Below, in pieces: positions 1-12,700 of a stretch of 64,000 bases of DNA. The DNA is taken from positions 18,587,462 to 18,651,461 of the forward strand of contig OX352763.1 of assembly GCA_947095585.1 (NCBI GenBank). The letters are read 5' to 3'. Origin of the DNA: Nephrocerus scutellatus. Taxonomy: Eukaryota > Arthropoda > Insecta > Diptera > Pipunculidae. Below the pieces are notes generated by a model. The model was not told the DNA's origin, made no database searches, and saw only the letters and a program-made list of their open reading frames with translations. A program made the translations under genes and the position numbers. How positions within the stretch are numbered: position 1 is the first letter of the stretch; every line of letters begins with the position of its first letter.

Positions 1-460
1 AATTAAGATAGTGGAGCGCGAATTCGCAGTTGTACAATCTTTTATCCTCGGGGCAACTGTAGTAGGCGAGCAAGGAACCAGAAATACGCGCACTATCGCT
101 TAAAACCAATAAAGTATACTTTAGTCTGTCAAGACTCTTTAAATTAAAGAATTTACCCAAAACATCCAAGCTACTGTCGTATAAGATAATACCAGTACTT
201 TAATATGGATTCGAGACTTGGGTGCTTAGCAAAATGCACTCTGACCACTTAGCCGCGTTCGAGAGAAAAATTCAAATCGAATATTTTTGGCCGCATCTGT
301 GAGGAAGGACGATTCCGAAAGACTCTACAATGACGGTAGACTCTTTCCCGCTACTGGCTTGAGTAGCATGAGCATGTATTTTTTCGAAGAAGATACTACA
401 AGAAACGTCTTTTGCGGTTTATGGAACATGACAGCAAAGCAGGAAAATCCTACGTTCAGA
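1..460 (+). mobile_element. RTE-like LINE fragment, C-terminal end of reverse transcriptase
   Basis: Decayed 3' part of a LINE polymerase ORF. Around 190-270 the translation resembles the YGSETWVLSK...AFERK block found after the palm domain of RTE-type reverse transcriptases, and the DNA is closely similar to 29295-29480 (shared GGAACCAGAAATAC, then CTGTCAAGACTCTTTAAATT). No frame stays open for long. It continues off the left edge of the window, so the 5' boundary is unknown. Confidence 0.65.
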
Positions 461-479
461 GTTTGGAGTTTCCAAACGG

Positions 480-690
480 GATGATATCGGTTTCAATTTG
501 GGACGGCAGCAGAGATATTTTGTCAATTCAGCTTGGTATACGACCATTTGTTTGCCTGAGGTTTTCAACAAATTGAGAGAAAAAAACCCAAAACGGCCAA
601 TAATTTCGCATCACAATAATGCGAGCTCACACATTGTATAATAAGAAAAGCGTATGCGACAAGTATGACCCTTGTGGCACGCTAGCATAG
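480..690 (+). mobile_element. mariner-like transposase remnant
   Basis: One frame near 555-645 reads EVFNKLREKNPKRP followed by ISHHNNASSHIV and a stop. This resembles the mariner-type block around the second catalytic aspartate (HHDNA...H). Here the Asp position reads Asn, so the copy would be inactive. It abuts the RTE-like fragment on its left. The assignment rests on about 30 residues. Confidence 0.5.
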
Positions 691-769
691 ATCCCACGCG
701 AAGATGAAAAAATACCATTCAATACAACTTATATTTAACGGTTCCATAAGTAATCCTCAATCCATGCAA

Positions 770-1520
770 TGAGAGAGGTGTCTAAGTTTAGCAAACGAAT
801 CCTATTTATAAGACAATCATGTCATACTCGATCAAAAGCCTTAGAAATATCAAGGATACGACGCTAGATTCACCTAGATTTTCAATGCTTCGCTCCTAAT
901 AATGAGTCATGCACGTCATGAGTTTACCTGAAGAGTGATTTTTGCGAAATCCATAATGCATATCGGATAAAAGAACATTCGAATCCAGATAGCTTTTTAG
1001 TTTGAAATTAGCGATAGATTCAACTACCTTGGATAGAACTGGCAAAAAAGCAACAGGGCGATAGTTAGTAGGAGTTCATTTATCACTTTTTTTCGAAAAA
1101 CATATTTCAAGTTGATGGAAAAATTCTAGTCTTCGTTGAGAGATGAAACAATTTGCTAAGAGGTTTCGCCAGAGTATGATGACATCTTTTCAAAAATAAT
1201 GCCCGAATACTGTCGGGTCCAGTTGCTTTATTTGGGTCAAGTTCATTAAGCATTTTTGAAACAACCCGTGGTCGGAAAAAGATTTTAATCATACCTGGGC
1301 CTACATTTTGGAGAATTGGTAAGTTTGATTAGATAAAGGAAGGGTAGACGCACAAGCAAAATGCGAAGCCAAGAGATAAGCTTTCTCAATACCAGTTTTA
1401 TAAAAAATACCATTCTGAAATGTAACAAGGAATAGATGTAGTTTTTTCCGCAAAGTTTATTTTTACCAAGGCAGCAAACGACCAAAATCTTCGACTGTTT
1501 GAATCTGAATCCAAAATTTT
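770..1520 (-). mobile_element. jockey/CR1-like LINE reverse transcriptase fragment
   Basis: Read on the minus strand, this stretch gives the palm-fingers motifs of a jockey-clade reverse transcriptase. They are NELDPNKATGPDSI (about 1248-1205), then YRPVAFLPVLSKVVESIANF and LSDMHYGFRKNHSSGK further on, in different frames because of indels. Stops interrupt all of it. The order of motifs is correct for one element. It is a dead fragment with neither element end visible. Confidence 0.7.
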
Positions 1521-1529
1521 TCACATGCT

Positions 1530-2250
1530 ATCACGAACCATATGTGGTCATATATTATTTTGGACTTATTCATAATATAGTTTGCTTTGTTTCTGGCTAT
1601 TCAAAACTTGATAAGGTTTTCCTCGGAAACGCAATTAACGTATGTGATGTCTTTTTACTAGCGACTGATTTGCATTTTTCATTAAACGACTTATTCTTAG
1701 GAATATTTTCAAATTTTTCAAAGGAGAGAAGACTTTTACCATTTGGCCCCACAAGGTCTGGTTGGTTGGCTAATTAAAAATTTGGCTGTTACCAGAGCGT
1801 GGTCGAAAAGTCCTAATGAAGCAGATAAATCAATTGAATAGAAATTAGATACAAATCTAATAGGTGAGGTGAATGACCTTTTCTTATTTCTCTTTGTTTG
1901 CTGCAATTGTTACTAAGAGGAGATTTTGAAAATTAAAAAATATCACAGAACTTTTTCTTGGATAAGATAAATTATTCCCTTTTCTGAGTAAATCTGCCTA
2001 CACAAAAGTGGATGTATCCCAATATAAAATATTTCATTCCTAGACTATGTACTCATATTTTCTTAAAAAATCGAAGAACTTCGCAAAAGTTCTTTCCAAA
2101 GTTTCTTTGTCGGAAACTGCTCAATAAAAATGTTGCCAAAATCCAGCAAATTTGTTAATCACCAGCACCATAAACCTTAAAAATGCCGACGTCATATCTC
2201 GTAGTACTTAGGTGACACAACAACACGTCATGTCATGCCGGACTAATAAT
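1530..2250. other. unassigned AT-rich intergenic DNA
   Basis: No coding signal, repeat family or RNA gene recognised. Short open frames here carry no domain-like pattern. Confidence 0.5.
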
Positions 2251-2254
2251 GTTG

Positions 2255-2275
2255 ACGATGATGATGATGATGATG
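2255..2275. repeat. (GAT)n microsatellite
   Basis: About seven GAT units. The RTE-like copy near 54.85 kb ends in the same trinucleotide, so this could be the tail of an otherwise unrecognised copy, but the flank is too weak to claim that. Confidence 0.7.
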
Positions 2276-4430
2276 TTGCGTTGCACGCTCAAAAGAAACG
2301 ATTTATAAACTTTGAGAACTCTTTCGCATCAGCATAAAAGATCCAGTGCCGAGCTGGTTTCATTAAAATCTCATTAGGATGCATGTGCTTCGCTTGGGTG
2401 AAATCGGCGTGTGGTCTCTTGGTTGCATTATACTTCGTATTATGTGCCACAGCGCAAAAGGAGAAATGGCAACCATAAAACTCCTGACAGCCGGAAACCG
2501 AAAATAATTAAACTTATGCTGGTATAAGTATACGGTTATCGCGCGCCACATGCCGCTCTTTTAGCAAACGAAAAAACCTATCTGCATATCGGTCCGATGC
2601 AACACTACTACTATCAACAACACTAGTACTATCAACAACACTACTACCATCAAAGAGGATATAAGACTGCATTCTCCGCACTCCTCGATTGCTTACCAGT
2701 ACGCGAGCATGGCATACCTATGCAAAGAGTGATCCAGCAGCCACAGGAAGGTGAGTGCGAGTATTTGCGGTGGTTTAGTGGTTTTCCCTTCGTTATGTCT
2801 GTGGATCAAGGATCTGGGAGGATTTCCTTTTTCTACTTTTCCCATTTGAACTGAGGCAAATTTTGTTGCTTTTTGTGGCAAGGACAACGTATAGCTATGT
2901 GTCACATCTTAATCTTAGATTAGAGGGAAAGAAAATAATGTTCCCGAAATGACCGCATGCCGCGGTCGGCACATTATAAAACCGATTGCATCTCCTCCAT
3001 TTGCTTCTCTTGCGGATGACCATTTTCTTCTTCTTCTTTTTTCCATCATTCCGTAAAGTAATGGCGGAAATCCTTGCTTATACGAAAACAGCAGAGATCA
3101 GCAGAAATTGCGAAATTCATTTTTTTTTGTTGAATGACGCCAGAGCCCAGCACTTCCACTCACTCTGCACACGAGGACGCACATCGGGGTAAATTATGCT
3201 TCCTTTTCCAGTTATGATATACAATAAATATGGCAAAATTCTGAAACTGTAGAGTTTATAAAAAAGGCTACAGGATCAACATTGGAGAGATGACATATTG
3301 CTTATGTATTGCCATGGACGATGACGACGACGACGATGGGAAGCGCCTCGTTTATTTACGGATGTAAAAAATGTACCATTCGGCGGGGAAAAGAAATCTC
3401 GGGAGAAGGACAGTCATAGATGGCAAAGGATCAACAGACAAAATGATAAGCTGTAGCTGCAGACAAGAAACGTAAGCAAATTATTTAACCTCCTCATCCG
3501 CATCACGCATCTCCTTGCAGGAAAATGCAGGAAAACGAATTTATTCCAGTGATTTCTGGTTATAATTTGTCCACGTCTGCTGCTCAATTTGAGTGTTTTC
3601 ATTTTGTTTTTCTTCATTTTCATTTGTTGTTGTAGTTGCTGCATTTGTTGTTGAATTTTATTACTGCACTTTAAATATTACAGACGACATTGACAGACAT
3701 CAGCAATAAAATTCGTCGTTGCCTTTTTCCATTGATAGATTTATTGTCCTCAGCGTCTGATGGACACATCATTTGCAATGTAAATGGAGGATTTATTGTT
3801 GCCTGGCAGAAATTTGTTACTGAAACAACAACTTATCTCGAGCAGATCAACTACTGAGCTATAAAATCGATTCATAGCAAGTTTGTTTGGTTGGCAAACA
3901 AGTATTTTAGATATTTCTGGAGCTCTGATCACGACAAAATCAAGAATAAAAAAACAAAAGAGGATGATTAGAGGTATAATATAATGGAGAAATGGGATTT
4001 GAGACTAGATCCAATGATGTTCGGAATGAGTGAGTTCATGGTAACGAATTCAATCGAAAAGTCGGCTTTAGTTAGTCGGAAGTCCAACAAAATATTTACT
4101 AAAGATAGCTCCCATTTAGCAATCACTTTCTCTGGAGGAATACGCAGCATGTTAATCAACACACGATTGGTCGCTAGTAACTAGGCCTTCTAACGCAATG
4201 GTCTGTTGCGCCAAATATTATTATAATAATACCATTACATTTTTTTCGTTGTTACTTTGTCACGTATCTGGACCACCTGGCACCTCAGTCTTGGTCTTGA
4301 TCTTGAGGTGTTACTTGTAATATATTGCTAAGTATAATTAATAATTATTGATATCTCATGTACTAGCATTTAGTAGCTCGTAGATACAATAAAATGAAAT
4401 GTTTTTAATGCTTTAGGAAGCTAACAAAAA
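2276..4430. other. intergenic region upstream of the LRR gene, no element recognised
   Basis: This 2.1 kb lacks recognisable transposon motifs, unlike most of the window. It holds an imperfect ACT/ATC/AAC trinucleotide tract (2607-2652), a short GAC/GAT tract (3318-3340), and a good-looking splice donor (CAGGAAG|GTGAGT, GT at 2751-2752). It is a reasonable place for the promoter and a non-coding first exon of the LRR gene, but nothing in the sequence proves this. Confidence 0.35.
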
Positions 4431-4439
4431 TATAAAGTT

Positions 4440-5260
4440 CTTCAGTAATTGAGTACCGCATATAAGATTTTCTCCGACAGTGCACTACACCGCATCTTTA
4501 ACATCTGTAAAGACTATATAAAGCCACTAATAACAGGATAGCCATATAGTGCTGTATAAAACGATGAGATACTTTGTAGGTTAACCATGAGCATGACCAA
4601 AGTTATGAAGCAATTAAAGATATTCCGTTCATTAACTACCCCATTTAACATCTAAAACGGCCTTCGACAATGCCCTTCTTCAATCTGGAGTCGGAGAAAG
4701 TGAACCAAGACTACCATGTAACGGCAAAAGGAAGAATCCTCTAGAAGTCAATAGAGATACTGGTTTATGAAGAAGATTTAGTAACATCTTTGAAAGAATC
4801 AAGAGCTGTAGAAGAACTTTTCATCCAGATCGAGTGGGTGGCATGCAATCAGAGGTTATACATAAATTTTAATAAAACAAAGTACATGTGGCCGCATCTA
4901 ACAACGGAAGATCCAACATCCTTCAATTCAAGATAGTAGAGTGCAAATTCGAATCATTTGAAAAGTTCGGTTAAAGCCAACAAATCATTCAAGATTTAAA
5001 ATGCAGCACAAAGCCAAGATAATCACCATACTATTACTAAAATATATGGATCAGAGAATTAATGGGACTGAGCGACGGGCACTCTGACGTATTACCCGCA
5101 TTCGAGAGAAAAGTCCTCTTGGGGATTGTGCCTCCTCCTCAACTGTTCTGCGCCATGTATTTCTCGGACGACCCGTTCTTCTACCATCTTGAGATAACGG
5201 ATTCCATTGCATTGCGTAGTTTGCAACGGAACTGTCGCCTTTTCGGAGTGTATGACTAAT
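4440..5260 (+). mobile_element. RTE-like LINE fragment, reverse transcriptase middle to C-terminus
   Basis: A heavily mutated copy of the family seen at 28560-29640. It starts at a block like STAYKI (about 4450), passes a region parallel to the YADDT segment (about 4690-4890, the motif itself lost), and ends in the AFERK-like block (5095-5115). Many stops and indels. It faces a different LINE piece on the opposite strand at 5340. Confidence 0.6.
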
Positions 5261-5339
5261 CCTATCCGTTGTTCCTATTAGTTCCTGTCCCGTTTTCTAG
5301 TAAAGGTGTTCGTTAGAGATACGGTTAGATACGAAAACC

Positions 5340-5640
5340 CTTTAGATGTTCCGTAGGCATCTATTTACGAACTTTTGTAATCTTTTTGTAATAGTAGCTG
5401 TCACCTTCCGAGTGCTGCACCCATAAAACAGCACAAATTGATTGGCGACAGAATGAAACCTTATCGTACCCCACTTAGGATCTCGAATTCCTCTGACAGC
5501 TTTCCTATAAACAGCACATGACATTTGTTGGTGTAATACAGGCCCAAAAGATTGAGAAATTGGTCGAAAGAATGGGGTACTGCAGATCCAGCCGAGGCAG
5601 TTATGTGAATGAAATAGTATTCCCAAATTAACCGGAAGGT
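5340..5640 (-). mobile_element. LINE reverse transcriptase C-terminal fragment, second family
   Basis: The minus-strand frame ending at 5342 includes VLFYGCSTRKVTATITKRLQ and then KFVNRCLRNI. This is a recognisable LINE block (LLYGCETW...K.LQVFVNRCLR) that follows the palm domain. It differs clearly from the YGSETWVLSK family in this window. Only about 100 residues are readable, and the upstream part is lost or frameshifted. Confidence 0.6.
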
Positions 5641-5699
5641 GTACTCTCGAAAATAAAGTACCATTTATTTAAAAGCATTTGTTGCCCTTGTTATTAAAT

Positions 5700-6118
5700 A
5701 TTCATTTTTAAAACGAACTAAAAGTTGCCGCACCCTTTATTCCTCTCTATATGTGTATCCAACAAGTATCTGAAGAAACTCTAAGGACAGAAACGGAAGT
5801 ATTGCTACCTGCTACCTTTTCTGATGTAAATTTTAACCAGTTGTGTAGTGCGCTTATTACCGCCGACAATTTGACACTATTTTGAGATTTTTACGTCAAT
5901 GATGTCTTGCCCCTTTAAAAAAAATAGTCGATATTGATTTTCATTTTGTTATTGAAGCGAAGTTTTGGAATTTTTTATACTCTCCCAGCGTATAGTTTTT
6001 TTCTTGAAAATTACAAGAAGCATGAACCTTCAAGTATTTTATCCATACCCAATGTATTAATTGTCAATTTCGTAATCAAAATGCTTACTAATTTCTGGTC
6101 ATTCTCTTCTCTTTTTAG
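5700..6118. other. intergenic or 5' intron sequence ending in a splice-acceptor-like tract
   Basis: AT-rich, no coding signal. It ends with a pyrimidine tract and AG (TTCTCTTCTCTTTTTAG, 6102-6118), a strong-looking acceptor 242 bases before the LRR gene start codon. Confidence 0.4.
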
Positions 6119-6360
6119 ATTAATCCAAGAGGATATTATTTATAAAAACTACTCATCTCGCTGCCGGCAATAAAAGAAAGGCAAAGGACCAAAAACGAGT
6201 ATTCAAATTTGCCCCAAAAGTAAACGAAGAAATCAATCGGAGCAACATTGAACAATATTTTAGAGTTGATACCATTAGGACGCGCTTATTATTCCATAGA
6301 ACCGAACAAATTCCTAGGTGAACAAAATCGGAATTTTCTACAGAAAATGCTAACAACAAC
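6119..6360 (+). promoter_or_regulatory. probable 5' UTR of the LRR gene with a five-codon uORF
   Basis: The stretch runs from the candidate acceptor to the main start codon. It contains only one ATG (6347-6349), which opens a five-codon frame, M-L-T-T-T. The TGA of this frame (6362-6364) overlaps the main start as ATGA. The uORF is in a different frame from the main ORF. Such an arrangement can force reinitiation or leaky scanning. The UTR assignment itself is inferred from the acceptor. Confidence 0.45.
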
Positions 6361-6781
6361 ATGATGAAAGTCGTCTGGGATCCATCATCGTCATTATTGT
6401 CGTCAGCTTCACATGTGGGACATCGTCTCGTGCGGCGGCCTCAGCGACGATTTTCGCCGCAAATATCTCAACTATTATGGCTGCGAGCGTCTTTTATGAT
6501 AGCTGTTTGTCTACTGCTGCCAACAGCAACAAATATGGAAGAGGCTTTTGTTCAGTCATCATCATCGTCGTCCATGTCACAGCTGGAGCAATCGAAATTT
6601 CCCCAGCTAGTGTCGGACTTACATGTGGCAAAAGGAAGCACACAGCATTCTACTCCACCATCAACGATTGGCGGAGGCGGGAGCAGACATATCGGCGGCA
6701 GCAGCACCAGTGTTAATAACAACATTCAATGTCCCAGCTTCGATGAGAATTCAGCATGTCCTTGTTACAAGTTCGAAGATG
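6361..6781 (+). CDS. LRR gene coding exon 1: signal sequence, linker, N-cap start
   Basis: Encodes residues 1-140 and the first base of codon 141. A 37-residue polar, basic leader precedes the hydrophobic run (LLWLRASFMIAVCLLL). This is long for a signal peptide, so translation may really begin at Met46, or the segment acts as a signal anchor. The exon closes inside the cysteine N-cap with donor G|GTGAGT (GT at 6782). Reading through the donor gives a stop after two codons. Confidence 0.85.
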
Positions 6782-9700
6782 GTGAGTAGTGAGCACACAG
6801 AGATTTGCATATTGTCGGGTGTTACTGGTGTGTCTGTTTTTTCTGTTTCCATTTTTGGCCATTTGTGTCTGTTGCATTGTCATTTACAGATTGGACTTGC
6901 GGCAACCTCTGCTGTCTTCATAAATTAATCAAATTTTCTTAATGAGTTTTCTCCTCTTTTCGCCAGGGTGGGTGTGGCCACAACGGAATTACTCATTTGC
7001 AGAATGGGCAGTGGAAAAAATCATACCATGTCATTTTCTTGAAAGTAATAACGAGTTTTTTCCGTATTTTTCCCACAACGCGGTTTAACCATTTATTTAC
7101 ATAATGATGTAGCTTATGAACTTATAACTGGATACGGCAAATGTTCCAACCAGAAATTCAATTTCATTTGGTTAACATTTAACATACATAAACAAAACAT
7201 CTATTACTGTTTTATATATAAAAGCCCCAACTTAAAAAGAGCTTAAACTCTTAACGAATATTCGATGCACCGTCTGACTCAATTTTAATAATTGTGACTG
7301 AAGTCTCGTATGCGCAAATTGTTATTGCGGGCGATTTTAATGTACAGAATTCTGTTTGGCTTCGCCATTATGGACAGACAACACCCCAAAGAAGGTATGC
7401 TGAGCTATTCGCTGAGACAAATATTCTTACTCAGCTCGTAAATGATCCTACACGAATGCCTGAAATTGCGAATCTGTCCGCTAACACTGGACTTACCTCT
7501 CGTCCTGATAAATACATCGTTAATGTACCATCACCTCTAGGCTCATCCCACCATTGTGTTGTATCAGCAAATTTCTCATTTCTAGACCACTCACTTGGAA
7601 AAAACTCCAAAAAGAATTCAATGCCATTACCAGAACATTCGTGTTCGTGAAGTTGCTAGAGTTTTAAGTGAACTCAACATACACAAATCCGCTGGACCAG
7701 ATGGTATTCCCCCATTACTTCTGAAGAGGTGTTCTTCATCGGTGGCATAACAATTGCGTAAGCTTTTTTACTTATCTTATTCTTCTGGACACTTTCTGAG
7801 TAGTTGGAAAACAGCATTTGTCCAGTCTATAACAAAAAAAAAGGCGAACAGTCATATCTCTCTTCATACCGATCAATAGCACTAACGTTCCTTTTTTCTA
7901 AGGTCATTGGAACGCTGATTAATTGTTAGCTTATGAAATATCTTGAATCACGAGAACTACTCAATGACCGTCAATATGGTTTCTGTGGTCAACGTTCTAC
8001 TGGTTATCTGATAGCATATCTCACCAAAAAGTGTAACCACTATTAACACAAGTAAGGTGAAAGCAAAGTTATAGCACTTGATATTTCAAAGGCATTTCAC
8101 ATGGTTTGGTAACAAGCTATTCTGCCTAAAACGCGTGCTTTTTGAATCGATGATTCAATGGATCAGAAACTATCATTCAAACCGTTCAATACAAGTTATG
8201 TTGGATGGTTTTAAATTTGATATTTACCGCATAAATGCGTGTGTCCCTCAGAGCTGTGTTTTGTCTTCAACACTCTTTCTTATTTTCATTAACGATCTTC
8301 TGTCTGTAACTTCTAATCAAATCATTCCTTCGCTGATGAGTATTCTCTTAGCGTCTCTTATATTTTCGCAAGTTCAAGTTCTTTCTCATCGGATGTGGAA
8401 CTAGAAAAACAGCTTAGGTTATAGTTGTTAAAGTGAGAAACATACAATAGAGTCAAATTTAACGCTTTCAAAACCCAATGTTGTCTTCTGTCTTTGAAGC
8501 GAAGTAGTAATAATAATTATCCATGAATGGCACTTGCATCCAGGAAACTGAAAAACTAGCAACGACAAAGAGCGAAATCAATAGATTCCGCTTGAACATC
8601 GCAAGTACATTTCCCGCTTGTCACTATTTTATCGCTTCTTCCACTTGCCGTGCTATCTACTGTAGCGTGCAGCTAGCAGCAGACTAGGAGTAGCGTATCG
8701 TCACTGGCATTCGCGTTCAGTGGCACTACCTACTTAAAAAGCAAGTGTAGTACTTGCGTTGTGGATCAAAATAGTGTCACTGGCATTCGCATTCAATGAC
8801 GCTACTAACTAAGTCAACCAAAAGATTTTTTCCAAAAAAAAACGATGATCCGGAGATCGTAAGGTCATTGCCGAACTGTATGGAAACTGCGTACCGAAAG
8901 TGCACGTGCAGAAGTCACTGCTGTAGTACGCGTATCAGTATCGCTCCTTAAATGGTGTATCGCTCCACCACCAATATGATAGAAATTCGCCGTGCATTTT
9001 ACGTAGGTACCTGTAAAAACTTTTTGGGAATTATATTTTGTGGCCTTTGGGAAAAATTTTATTTTTCTATTATCGTTTTTGTTGCCCTTAATGTAATTGT
9101 AATTGCCATTGCAAGGCGACTGCTATTTTTGTTTTAAGCAAAAACAAATTTTCTAGTCTTCCCCCACTGGGCATTCGAATCTTGATTAAGACAGACGATC
9201 TGTGGACGGACGCTTAATCGGTTGAGCTACAATCTCACGTACAAGTGTTTGCCCAAATTGCATAGAAAGAGACATACTAGCTGTACGACTCACTGGTACA
9301 TGCTGTACTGGATATAATAGCTGTACGATGTGTGACTTCGGTGTACCAAAACACTTCGTTTAATGGATTTAAAATATTAAAAAAAAATTCCTGTCTTACT
9401 GTCTTCAAGTCCATCCAGATACTGTCAATCTGTTTTAACACCTAGAGCACAAAGTATCATAGGTATATGAAATTCGACTTTAGATTTGTGTTTAGAACGA
9501 CAACATTTTCTGTACTTTTTTACTTTTAATGAAAAACGGTTAGAGGGATTAGAATTTTAAACGTAAAATGTAGCACGCAAACTCCAAAAGGATACATCAA
9601 AAGTGAAATCTCTCAACTGTGTAGATTTAGCATCCAATTACGTACGAACCTAACGTGCACCTTACAACCACGAGTTTAACCATTATAACCTTATAACATC

Positions 9701-12700
9701 TGCAGGAAATGTGCCGACATCATCACTAATTCAATCCTAGTTATATCCTTTGCATTTGTCTCCTCAAAAAAGACACACATTAATGCGTAACAAGAGAATC
9801 CCTTAGCATTTTATCCGAGTAAATGTCATGTTTTCAATTTCAATTTTATTTAATTTTTTCCTATCTTTTGCTTGCCACTCCGTTGCAGGTCTTTTCCTCG
9901 AATGTCCGGGAACAACATCAATGTCATTGCGTACAACCTTGGAACGAATATCATCACCCATCCAATCATTATCAATTTATGATTTCGATCGATCGGTCAC
10001 GTCCCTATCGCAGGATGTCTTCCAGCCAGGTGTCAATATAAGACATTTGCAATTTTCCCATTCACATTTGGAGACCCTGAAGGATAACAGCTTGAGAAAT
10101 GTACGTGCCTCGTTGGAGTCGCTGAGCATCGTTAATGGAAAATTAACGCAGGTATGTAGTAAGTGCGTCGAAAGTGGAACATTTTTTTTAGTCAGACTCA
10201 GATGTGAAGTCAGAAAAAAGAGACAGCACATATTATTACACAAACATTTATATTACTTTTGAGTACAATGAAAAGTAGGAATCCCTTCTGTGGCCACCCA
10301 AGGACGATAACATATGTACGTCCTGTTGAAAATTATTGTGTCGAATAAAAATTAAGGGAAATCGCAGCATCAGGCCATTAGTGTATAGTCACATTTCTTA
10401 TGTAAATTGTAAGAAAAACGAGGGGATATACTCGTAAGTGACGGTAACTTTACTTACGAAGCAAATTCATCAGACATCAAAACATACAACATCTCTTAAA
10501 GTAACCTCATTTTATGTTTTTTATACTATGGCGTGCTCCTTGTCGCGCGGCAGCTTTCTTCTAGTGGGAATTTTAAATGTTTCTAATTGGGGAAGAATCC
10601 TGTAAATGTGATTCTGCATAATCCTGCAAAGCACTGTTGTTTCAAGCAGTGTGCCACAGAGCGACAGAGATATGGTGCGTCGTCTGGCGTGCACAGTCAT
10701 AACGACCGTAAAGTTTCCATTCAAAATGTAATTAAAGTCAAAGCTGGATGTGTGTTTGTGTTTTTCCATGGTTGGATTTGTGTTTTCAAATTAGAGATGT
10801 TAGGAATGTTTGTATGTTCGTATCTATGTTTGCGGAAAATATATTAAAATCTGATTGTGTATGTATGCGCATAGTGTATTTTGGATTGAAAGGATATGTA
10901 AACAAAGCGACGAGTGGGATCTATTATCCTTTCTATATGATATGAATTTCTTGCATAGAATAAGAGAAGCCAAATAAGTACTGTGGGACTGGAAGTGATT
11001 GTTTCGGAAAGGTAATGCTATGATTTTGCTTTTTTGTCAAAAGCGTTTTGCGGAGAATAGAAAAGTTTCCGCAAAGGTTTGACAGGATACACTTTGGTGT
11101 TATTAGCGGGAAATATGACAACTAGGAATTTATCTGCAGACTTACTGTTAAGTTTATAAATTCTCTCTTCAGTCGTACAACACTCCAGTGTTCCAGTGGC
11201 TACTTATAATTGACATTTTGTACTATACTTCAAGAACAATATAAAATTTGTTTAATTCTTAGTATATCGAGTTCTCAAGAGCTTGATTTCCCTCAACTAT
11301 TCTCCGCCATATTTGCTAAGGACTTTTCCATGTTCTGCCTGAGTGAGTGAGAAGATTTCATTTCATGGCTTTTTTTTGCAATGGGGCTGTCTTACCGCTA
11401 TATGGTATGTCCGATTCACTGTCACTTTCTCCTCCGGATAGTGATGCCTATAGGTTCTATTTTATTTAATATTTTTAGGTTTTTAATGAAATATATATAA
11501 TTTCAATAACTTGAAGTAGGATAGGCATATGACAAAAATACCAAGACCTACTCAAGACCAACGTAAAACCACCTTAAAGCCCGGCATCACAATCTCCCTC
11601 AAGCCCGCCCTCTTAAATAAACCCCTTCTCAAGACTCCATCAAAACCGACTTAATATCCTTTTGAAACCCACCCTAAGCCCTTCTTATAACCCTCTCAAG
11701 ACCACTTAAGGTTAAATCCGCCAAAGGACCACTAAAATATTCCATTAAAACCCTCTCTTAAGGCCCAGGCCCCATTAAGACCCCGTAAAACCCTCTCAAT
11801 GTACCCTCAAAGCCCCCTAAAATCCCCTCAAGACTCTTCAATATTAGACGCGCTAAAGGTTCTCTAAAAGATTCGCTTAAAACCCTAATCAGGACCCTCT
11901 CAAGACCATCTGAAAATCACTCCAAGCGCCTTCAAACTGTCCTCAAGATTAACTAAAGACACCCCTCCAAACCCCATTAAGAACAGCTAAAGACCCCGAC
12001 AAGACCACTCAGGACCCCCGTAAAACATCCTTCAAATATACCTTCTCAAGGCCTGCTAAGAACCATACTAAAGACCCCTCGGTACTTATCTAAAAACCAC
12101 CTCAAGAACTCCCTCCAAAGCACTCTCAATGACCCCTCAAAACTACCTCAAGACCCCCTTACTTACTTACTTACTTCCTCTGAACGCCATAAATACCGCC
12201 TTAAAACCCCATTAAGACTACAGTTAAGACTCTTTTAAAACCACCTCAAGATACCTTCAATATAGAACTCTGAGCAGATTTGAGCCTGAAACTTCTACAC
12301 CTTCTTTCTCCTTTCACACAGCACTCTAACCAGTGAGCCACCGAACACAAATAGCAATTAGCTGATGAAAACTTGAAGATTCCCTTTTTATTGTGATTAT
12401 GCTTTTAATTCTCCGTCCCGTTGATTTAAGGTATCAATTCTGCCAATCATTCTTTAGGGACTTTGTTTTTCCAGTTAATCATCAATAGAGTTTTATGTTT
12501 TTTCAAAAGTTCTTCCACAAACTCCGCAGGATCATAGTTTTTTATTCTCGTACCACATTGCGTTCGCCAATAAATGAGCAAATACAATTAATGGCTAAGT
12601 ATGACTTTTATTTTCCATGTGTTGCTGTCGTTGCCAGGAGTGGCAAATAGCAAGCAGCAAGCTGCAATCAGCGGCATTACTTCGAATGTTCAAATATACA

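Noticed and set aside
2255..2275. CRISPR-like or regulatory reading of trinucleotide tracts across the window
   Set aside because: They are simple microsatellites without spacers. One is explained as a LINE tail (54850-54880).
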